Shown piece after piece: positions 34,261-41,886 of a stretch of DNA of 41,886 nt (the first letter of the stretch is position 1; the number at the start of each line of letters is the position of its first letter). The DNA is taken from NCBI GenBank assembly GCA_026260175.1, contig JAKCWW010002845.1, positions 11,169 to 53,054 of the forward strand, in the 5' to 3' direction. The position numbers and the translations under genes were made by a program. This DNA comes from Reticulitermes lucifugus (lineage: Eukaryota > Arthropoda > Insecta > Blattodea > Rhinotermitidae). The notes beneath the pieces are model-generated. The model was not told the DNA's origin. It saw nothing but the letters and a program-made list of their open reading frames with translations, and did not search any database.

Positions 34261-35277
34261 AGATACACTTGTAGAACTCTTGAATTATACAGCGTCGCAC
34301 TTTAAGGTGGTTTATGAATTCAAAAATTTGGAACGAAGCGATCTTGGACCTTATCTGAGGTTCGATCCCGAAATTTGTATGGAGGAGCTGCTGAAATACA
34401 TGAAAAAGCACAGAATAACCGGCCTGATAATTAAAGTTTGAACTGGGTACCTCTCGAATACAATGCAGGCATGGTTGTCCCTCGAACACTAAATTCGGTC
34501 TGTGCTATGATGTTAGTAGGAAGGTATATACGGTATTAATGATGGAACTAAGTGACTTGCAAGTAGTGCTTACACAAGGCTTTTAATTATACAAATGTGC
34601 AATGAACCTTGCATAAAAGGACAGAAAATTACTGTTTTCAAAGAAACTGACACAAAGTAATATTACTTAAATTAGGTAAGAAGTGGAACAGAAGGAGAAT
34701 AAAGAGGAGGTAAAGCTGACAAGAAGCAACATAGAACGCGACCCAAGTCTGAAGCAAACCGAGATGATCCTAAAATAGGATCCCTTCCCTTTTCTGCTTT
34801 CTTAACAACAACAGGAAGAGCGCGAAGAACCAAAATCAAGGTGCGTGCGACATGAGTGAGGCGCATTTGCCAAGTTGATAGTCGCCCAAGAACATGTTGC
34901 TGCCTCGTTCCTTTCGTACCAGATGAGGATTCGCCTAATTAACCAGATGTTTACAGCAAACTTAGGGGAAACCCAACAAGAGGAAACGGTAAAAATTACT
35001 TATTTACGGGTAGCAATATTTTAGAGTTATGCCTGTCATACTTTTTTCATAATTTCTTTAGGAAAAGAAGATCTGAATACACAGACGTCTTAAACCATTG
35101 GACCAGGTTGAGGCTATGGTCAGTGGCTGTCTGTTACAGTTTTAGATTTAAAAAAAAACATAAAGAAATAATGTCCGACGTATACAATACTGGGCTCTCT
35201 TCCATTTTGAGGGAAGCACTCTCATCGTCTAGATACAGGACCCATTTATTTAGAAAATATTTTGTGCCTGTCATGTA
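34261..35277. other. intronic DNA, nothing recognised
   Basis: No gene or clear repeat. The minus frame 34202-34489 extends from the neighbouring repeat and is not gene-like. Confidence 0.45.
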
Positions 35278-35460
35278 CCACCATAGCTCAGCCGGCATTT
35301 CTCTTCTCTAAAATGTCCGGATCATCCCAGGGGCCCACCCAAACTCCTTTCGATGAATACCGGACGCTCTTTCCTCTGGAGTAAAGCGGCCGTTTCGTAA
35401 AGCTGATCACTCACATTACGTATTGCCTAGGCTAAGAGTGACTCCCCCATATGCCACCAT
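35278..35460 (+). mobile_element. SINE-like repeat, family 3 copy 2
   Basis: An A-box-like word tagctcagccgg lies at 35284-35295. Further on, ggggcccaccc, gaataccggacgctctttcc and ggagtaaagcggccg match the order seen at 33231-33315. The tail tgcctaggctaagagtgac is present only here. The B box is not preserved. The A box in this copy and the B-box-like word in the other together suggest one tRNA-derived family. Confidence 0.5.
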
Positions 35461-38400
35461 GGCGCACAGGGAAAACTTTACATGTGTGTCTGTCATACAA
35501 TGTCCAGTTTGCCGTGTGTTAGGCACCTCCTCTTCCTTTCGATCCCAGTCCGATACTTGTATCATCGTAAGACAAATATTTGCGAAAGTTGTTTGTACTG
35601 TTGGAAGACAAGTGAATGTCTTCAAACTATAAAGTTTTTTAATAATTTTACTCTTTGTGAACATGTTAAAAGTCACGCCACTGAACGGCTTAGACCAAAC
35701 ATGAAGGATGTTAAACTTGCATCCCAAATATTATTGAAAGTACGTTTATTTATTATGGTTAAATATATCATAAACAGAAAATTTTATGATCGATACTATA
35801 AAATAAATGTAATAGTTTTTCAGCCCAATTTATATTTAGACTTATGTAGTATCACATGCTTTTGTAGCTACTGTGGGCGTGTTTAAATGAATAAATACAT
35901 AAATATGCCTAAATAAATATCAGTCTGTCATAAAATCTACTATTACTTTCGCCAGTTTCGCTTCAAGGCATTTCATGATACCTGTTCTCCTAAAGTCAAG
36001 AGTTATGTTATATTCTCCGAAACAGCAACCATAAACAGTAGAAATATTCTTTCTTTTCCTGGTTGTTTCTTGAAATTAATTGTACTGAAGCACCGAAATT
36101 TTATTGCGTTCAAAGACAGTGTTTTTAGTAATTTCTTACTTCATGCCTATAGCTACTTGTATGTCAGATTAATCTCCTGTGTGACTTTAATAAACTTCAT
36201 AAACAACATAAAGAATAGCAGCACACATTAGTGTCTGCCATGACAAAAAAAAGCACTGAACTTATCTTGCTTATCACTGAAATCAGTTTCTAAAATAAAG
36301 GGTGTGACTTGACAAATAGTTTCTATCATTCACAGCACTGACGATGCATCACGTTATTTTTACATTTACATCTTTGTCGCTCTGTGCATCAAATTTTGTT
36401 TCCTAGGAACAGTGTAACAACGGACATAAATCGTTCTATGGTTTCCTAAAAAGTGCATACTTTATGGTCCTATCTAAATGTATAGCCTACTGCGGAATTG
36501 TTTTCGGCCCGCCAGCATAAGTAGTTCGCCCATAATTCTTTGAGCACGAAAGGTGTACGCGTGTAGGTGACATCCAGCGATCCACATTTTGCAACGGACT
36601 AGCATCTGCAACATATTGCACTGATGAATTGCAGATGTCGACGTATTTATAAACAGCGATGGGAAGTATGATTTATGCCTAACAGAATTTCTGTACACAT
36701 TTCTTTACCCTAGTTTTCTCGTATTTTGTGTTTTATCAAATTTTGCACCGTAGGAACGTTTATATTTCTTTAAAAGCAGTTTCCTTCCTCTTGGGGTCTG
36801 TGACAATGATTGATTTATCAGACAAATTTCCTTTTCAGAATAGTCATTTGCCTGTGGTGTATTCAATATAAACTGCGTTTTGGCAGTTGTCTTTAATCCC
36901 TTTAAAAGTGATAGGTTTTTATTTCCTTGGAAGTTTTCTAATTTATTTTAAAATTAAGATGTCCTGTCACGACCTGCCGGGACGGTGTAAACAGAAGCTG
37001 GAGGAAGAGCCTCTTTTAAATGACATTGTAGATAGTGCCGTTGGAATTGCGCTGTCATTGCACGTAACCCAATATAAATTTGAAATTTTAGATTTGCATT
37101 AATTCTTACGCAGTTTTTAAAGAACTAAAATATTTTACCTTATTACCATTTGTCATACGCATGAAAATCATTCAAGTCAAGTTAGCAGAGTGTAGTAACT
37201 GTTGACCAGTTCCAGACTGACTTGTCTAATAGACTCCTGTAAGACCGTTCTTAGTTCCGTGATGCAGTATGTATCAACACCTTTAATTTAGGAAATGTAT
37301 CCGTGCATTCCTTCGACATGTTGTAGTGAGTTTCACAAGGAGAATCCCAAATACGAAATATTGTAAGATGATGTAGAACCTGACGGAAGAAATAAAAGTG
37401 TTAGGACTAAAAACATATCATTGTAATTGGTCCTGCTATTTTATATAAACATTTATTACCTTACACTAAACGCATTAATGTTTTTTGAACATTGTGAGGT
37501 AATACGCTAGGCATGACTTTTTTCGGTTTCCCACGCCAGCATCATAACCTGCATAATATTTTTCTTGCAGTTTCAAAGTGCAGTGCTAGTGATTGTATAT
37601 CAAATTAAGCATATTCGGTATTGCGAGTCTTTCTGTTTATACTGTTTCAAATTTTAGAGCTAATCTCTTTTTGGACGCCTTATTCCCCCATATTCCATTT
37701 ACCCCTCTTCTTTGAAGAAGCCCAGAATGAAGAGGAAACTATGAAATTTCAAAAAGGTAGTTCAGTTCCCCAACATGAGACATTACAGCTCTTGTCCAAA
37801 ATTCAAACGGAGCCTCTATTTATGTACCTGTTCCTTTCACAGCCCCCCAAGTAACTTCCCACTCTTCAAAACTCCTTAATTTCACACTATAAAGTTATCT
37901 TGACAGATGTCAATGTGATTAGTACTTCAGCCTAATATTTTTAGCTTAAATTTACCATTTCATTTGTAGGCCCGTTTAAGCTCTTAGGTTAACTTAATTT
38001 TAAATGACCAGACAAAGATGACGGTCTTTGGGTTTACCATTAAAATATGCCTCCCAAAAATTAACTCCCTTTTCAGTATTAGTTGCTTGAAGAAATGTAA
38101 GTCTTCAATTTACGCGCTTTCACTTTCCTCAGCGTTTCTAACGAACCGAATATCACGTAATATAAGCATAAATAAACATTCCTTTACTCCTAGGAAAAAC
38201 GACTAGGTACACACGGGGTGTGAATAGGGTTACAATAAAATGGTAATATTTTTCTTCGAAAAATCTAGTAATATGCGTATAATTAAGTAATTATGATTCG
38301 ACTGTAGTTATTTTATACGTTTTATCTCTTCCCATCTGGTAGTAAGAACCTATCTCCTTGCATAATTAAGTACCACACCATGAAGAGTCCTCATGTTTTT

Positions 38401-39599
38401 GACCTCGACACTGGAAGCAAGAGAGTGTTAAGCTGCACCGTCCTGCTGCTTTATCTCTAAGAATGAGACGCCGGTACCCACTGAATATGGAGCAGGGCGT
38501 GTCTGAGAGAAGGCCTCAAATTGGTACAGAAGAGAAACGTCTCTGTTTTTCCGGAAATAGATGCCAAAACTTTCAGTCGTGTAGTTCATAATCTAATGCT
38601 TGTAATTGCTTAGGTATCCCGGTTCTGCATTTGGTAGTGTGGCGAAACAAAACGAACGAAGCATTTAAAAATTTTGTCACGTATAATTTGAGTGGAGAAT
38701 GAAACGTGTGGCCCATGTGTAATTACAGATAGTGAAATGCAAATGTGTGGTCATATGAGCGGAACCAGAGAGTTAGTTAAATAACAAGGAGAATGGCATT
38801 AACTTCTGAAAGTAGCGGATAAGACTCACTTGTAAATTTATTTTTCAGATTACAGACTGCTACCGCTAGTAAAACTTCCGCAGTGGCACGATTTCCTAAA
38901 ATGTGAATACGGTTACACAGGATGTGGCGTAATATACTAGGCAGAGGACAATGTAAATACAAGTATAATTTCTAGACCTGAAAATATCTTACGTGTCAGG
39001 AATTTTTAAATAGATATATCTGTCGAATTTGTCCATACAGCCAGAACCTCGGAATTGAAAGAAATTTTTGGGAGCTGAATGTGCGGTTTGCACTCACAAA
39101 CACTCGGGCCCCCCAGCTTTAGGGAAGTCTTGACGGCATCTTCAAGAAACCTGGCATACCTCTGCTTTTTACGACTTTTGCGGCTATCACTGAAAGTCCG
39201 GTTTCTGAATAACTGCGCAAGTACAGGCGGGCCGATATTTAGCGCCCGTGGTCGCCCCGATAAGAAGAAATGTACCTACAGAAATTGATATTACAGCATT
39301 CGAAAGCAAAATATCGACAGCTACAACTAAGATACCCGAGATACATTAATATAAAGGTGTATTTAAAATGCGTATATAAACTTCAAATGTGAGTTCTTCA
39401 CATTAAGAAAACATATAAAAAATTGTATGTAAACTTATTTCCGGAAATGGGTGGTTTTTTAGTTTAATTGAAATATTACATTCAACAATAAATACACTAA
39501 TTATTTAATACTATAATTAGAACTGACATAATACATTTACAGTATATTCCCAATCTAATGACTGTTGAGTTCTTAATGTTTGTCAATTCCCAGTTTACA
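35461..39599. other. intronic DNA, nothing recognised
   Basis: About 4 kb of AT-rich sequence with short frames on both strands, the longest 134 codons at 35482-35886 (plus), none of which I recognise. No clear repeat boundaries. Confidence 0.45.
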
Positions 39600-39850
39600 A
39601 AAGTGCTCAAAATTTTCTCCAATTGAATCATTCCATGTCTGATCATGGACTGTCGCAAGCTTTCAATGGTCCCGTGGCGGTTACGAATGATTTGACAAGC
39701 ATTAAAATGCGTTGGCGAAGTGTCTCTTCACGTTCAATTGGAGCTGAAATACTATGGGTTTTGTGTCTCCCTACAAATAAAAATTTACAAGACTGAGGTA
39801 GAGCGAAGTTGGGGGCTGTACCTCGAAAACTAATTGTTTGCGGGCACATA
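39600..39850 (-). pseudogene. mariner/Tc1-like transposase C-terminal remnant
   Basis: On the minus strand, GRHKTHSISAPIEREETLRQ in one frame is followed, after a frameshift near 39715, by NACQIIRNRHGTIESLRQSM in the next. It resembles the end of insect mariner-like transposases, where a block of the form TPV(D/E)..EEL..RI..A...IRN.PG...R.RQSM precedes the stop. The DDE catalytic part is not visible. The remnant is short and shifted, so the assignment is tentative. Confidence 0.42.
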
Positions 39851-41339
39851 TTGATATGAAATGTTTTCTTTGTTTTGGTGTGGGGAACTCACTCCTGAGG
39901 TTTGTCGAAGCATTTTAGATACACTCTGTAGCATGGAGATGTGGACGCTGCTTACATGGACCCAGGACCCCAAACATAAAGAAGTTTAAATGCTATTCTT
40001 AAATTACAAACATCTTATACGCATTACGTAAATATTTAAATTTGAAATGCCTAAATCTTTATGGAAAACATATATTTCAAACCTTTCCCCTTTAGAGTAA
40101 TAGTATTTCTGTTCCTGTAATAAGAGCCAATACCCGAACTCGTTAACGATGGGCTCACTGAACCTTGTTTTGCTTTTGACAGGTGGGAGGGAATATCAGT
40201 GAGCTACAACAATAGAAGGTTGTAGGAATTTGAAACTGAGACGGTTTACGCCTTTGCTAGTTCTGTCGAGTGCAATTATCATAGACACTATGCTTTTGAT
40301 GTCATGCGAGGTCTAACGCCAGGTTTAGCATTATGTTATGTAGGCGTTTGACTGCTTGGTCTTGAAGGAGAGACACTAACGTGGAAATGAAGAAAACGTG
40401 TAAAGACGTGCCTCCTCTCTTGCACCTTGCACGGTACTGCCGCAGCAGCAAATACCTGAATGTGACAGCGACGGGTGAAGAAAATATCTGTATGTGTGTT
40501 TTAAAAATCCTATCGAGAAATTTTAACTTTGGTAACCAAGACATATACAGGATATTATTGCAAGTAGTGAAATCGATGTAATGGTATTAGTTTTTCAAGA
40601 TCGGAATTGAGTTGAAATCTGTTAGTACTGGTCCCACTTGCGAGTTACGTAATAACAATATTAAAAGTTTCTTACACTTCAGGAACTGTAAACTGCAGCA
40701 CGAAAGCTTTGCACCATGAGGGTGATTACATTTAATGTTACAGGGGATGGTCATTTTAATACTGTGGATGTTTTAACATGAGTAAAGTTTTAAGGAACCC
40801 TAATTCCTTAAATTAACTAGTTTATTTCATATACAAGTATTACACAGAAGCTGAAAATTTAGACTTAGTCACTGATTGCCTAAATTTTTCAACTCATTAA
40901 GCTCGCCAATGTATATCTATGGTGTTTCATACATTATTTTAAGTACAATATCGTGTACAACGAAGGCATGAGTAATATATTTTACTATTTCACGGGACAG
41001 TGGGAATATTATCGGTACATAAATGAACGAAGTAGAGTGATATTTGTTTTTTAATTGAACACGCATGTAACTATGTACAGCAGACGGAATCCTTCCTTCA
41101 CATCGCGCCTACCATATTTAAGCAACGTGTTTAATTGCGTTTATTATTACATTGTATGCAACTGTTTCCGAAAAATATCAGATGTACTGAAAAGTAAATT
41201 TCGCTTCAGGGCTGCGTTGTCTAGAAACCACTTTATATTGGTGTCGTTGTACGCCAAAATCTCGTCTGAAATTTCTTTTTATGAACAGAGTTTCTCCAAA
41301 ACTCTTTCTCGTAAATATATTTGCATAATCACTTTGTGT
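39851..41339. other. intronic DNA, nothing recognised
   Basis: Opposite-strand frames at 40302-40544 and 40381-40581 overlap and are unrelated to known proteins. No repeat boundaries seen. Confidence 0.45.
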
Positions 41340-41430
41340 GCCGATCCCAGTGGCCGTGCGGTCTAAGGCGTGGGTCTTCGGCCGCTCGCTTACTAGGATC
41401 GTGGGTTCGAATCCCACCGGGGGCATGGAT
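41340..41430 (+). mobile_element. tRNA-derived SINE head (Leu/Ser-type), family 2
   Basis: About 86 bases resemble a class II tRNA: tggccgtgcggtctaaggcg as the D-arm/A-box region (41351-41370) and gtgggttcgaatcccac as a perfect T-arm with a consensus B box (41401-41417), ending gggggca. The acceptor ends pair only partly (TGCC with GGCA) and the anticodon arm is not convincing, so it is not called a functional tRNA. The reverse translation PPVGFEPTILVSERPKTHAL is a familiar artefact of this SINE in insect protein predictions. The 3' part of the element beyond 41430 is not clearly delimited. Confidence 0.78.
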
Positions 41431-41768
41431 GTCTGTCTCTTGTGAGTGTTGTTACTGCCTGAGATATTCAGCATACTTAGAGGTTTCCTTCAGTCTGTTC
41501 AGAATAATCCACATATGTGTCAAGGCTGTCTATTTCAGACCCTTAGCATTCATCGTTCACTTTCATTCCTTAGCTGATTCGACGAAATCAATCTGTAGCT
41601 ACGTAATCAAATTACCATATTTGTAAATAATTTCCACGCTATATGTTGTAAAATGTCCATTCATTTAAGGGGTTTACAAAATGATGGATAAAGGAAAGAG
41701 ATTCAATTTATTTTACACCAACTAATGCACACGTAAAACCACTTTTTGTAGTTTTTATTGTAAAATGT

Positions 41769-41810
41769 ACCCCTACACATGTTTCGATCCTCGGATCATC
41801 GTCAGGGGGT
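41769..41810 (-). ncRNA. hammerhead-ribozyme-like motif (retroelement-associated candidate)
   Basis: On the minus strand, stem I 5' strand ACCCC (41810-41806) is followed by CUGACGA (41805-41799, matching the CUGANGA core). One extra U comes next, then stem II GAUCC-GA-GGAUC (41797-41786), then GAAA (41785-41782). Stem III is a single C-G pair closed by AUGU. The motif ends with U-A as the expected U16.1-H17 cleavage site (after 41774), and GGGGU (41773-41769) completes stem I. All conserved core positions are present. The extra U between the core and stem II is a departure from the consensus and may abolish activity. Minimal stem III hammerheads are known from Penelope-like elements and retrozymes. 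Confidence 0.45.
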
Positions 41811-41886
41811 TTCTTAAAAAAGTCACTATCACTTCAATTGCATATTTTGAAGGGTCCAATAGCACTCATGTCTTAATATTTGTTTT

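Larger units (their letters stand above)
13552..41886 (+). other. neuroligin intron, more than 28 kb, open at window end
   Basis: After the donor at 13552 no plus-strand exon encoding the next conserved neuroligin block was found up to the window end. That block would be the HG-containing oxyanion region and the nucleophile-elbow region of the esterase fold. The intron therefore spans at least 28.3 kb and hosts the mobile elements listed below, mostly on the minus strand. Long introns after the first coding exon are common in neuronal adhesion genes and in large insect genomes. Confidence 0.75.

Noticed and set aside
35482..35886. 134-codon plus-strand frame
   Set aside because: It contains cysteine-rich stretches but no recognisable family, overlaps another frame, and lies in an AT-rich intron beside a SINE-like repeat.
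41340..41427. Functional tRNA gene (Leu or Ser)
   Set aside because: The A and B boxes are good, but the acceptor stem pairs at only about half its positions and the anticodon arm does not form properly. It fits a SINE head better.
41178..41474. 98-codon minus-strand protein containing PPVGFEPTILVSERP
   Set aside because: This is the reverse translation of a tRNA-derived SINE, a known annotation artefact, not a gene.
1..41886. CRISPR array, bacterial defence system or operon
   Set aside because: No direct-repeat/spacer pattern, no tightly packed ORFs and no ribosome binding sites. The window is eukaryotic throughout.

Overview
The window looks like nuclear DNA from an insect. It is AT-rich, non-coding over most of its length, full of microsatellites and decayed transposons, and has one clear protein-coding exon with a canonical eukaryotic 5' splice site. 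The mix of tRNA-derived SINEs, LINE tails and decayed transposases fits a large polyneopteran genome; a cockroach or termite is my best guess. That guess rests on remembered repeat families, not on a search. A 53-base run of N marks an assembly gap.

The only confidently recognised host gene is a neuroligin (cholinesterase-like synaptic adhesion protein) on the plus strand. Its first coding exon runs from 13041 to 13551. It encodes a long hydrophobic signal region followed by the start of the esterase-like ectodomain, ending just after the [11 protein letters not shown] signature. It ends in a phase-1 donor. No second coding exon appears before the window ends, so the intron exceeds 28 kb. Upstream, 1 to about 13 kb is intergenic or 5'-UTR/intron DNA. 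A 116-base exon-like segment at 1944-2059, bounded by strong splice signals, and a CpG-rich patch near 9.6-9.8 kb are candidates for untranslated exons or a promoter.

Mobile elements make up most of the rest: a 388-bp MITE with near-perfect 103-bp inverted repeats (6124-6511); two copies of one tRNA-derived SINE family (8913-9200 plus, 30199-30469 minus); a second, Leu/Ser-tRNA-like SINE (about 41340-41430); a third SINE-like family (about 33120-33325 and 35278-35460); LINE reverse-transcriptase tails (17009-17395 and 19585-19700, minus); a Tigger/pogo transposase C-terminal fragment (about 17840-18185, minus); a mariner-like transposase tail (about 39600-39850, minus); and an intronless, frameshifted copy of a multicopy arthropod protein of unknown function (27791-29154, minus).

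The most interesting small signal is a hammerhead-ribozyme-like fold on the minus strand at 41769-41810, which suggests a retrozyme or Penelope-like retroelement remnant at the window edge. Other structures are a 38-bp perfect palindrome beside a 20-bp one (22054-22108), a three-copy tandem repeat of about 140 bp (15345-15785), and two strongly purine-biased tracts. I see no CRISPR array, operon, bacterial gene cluster or other defence-like system.
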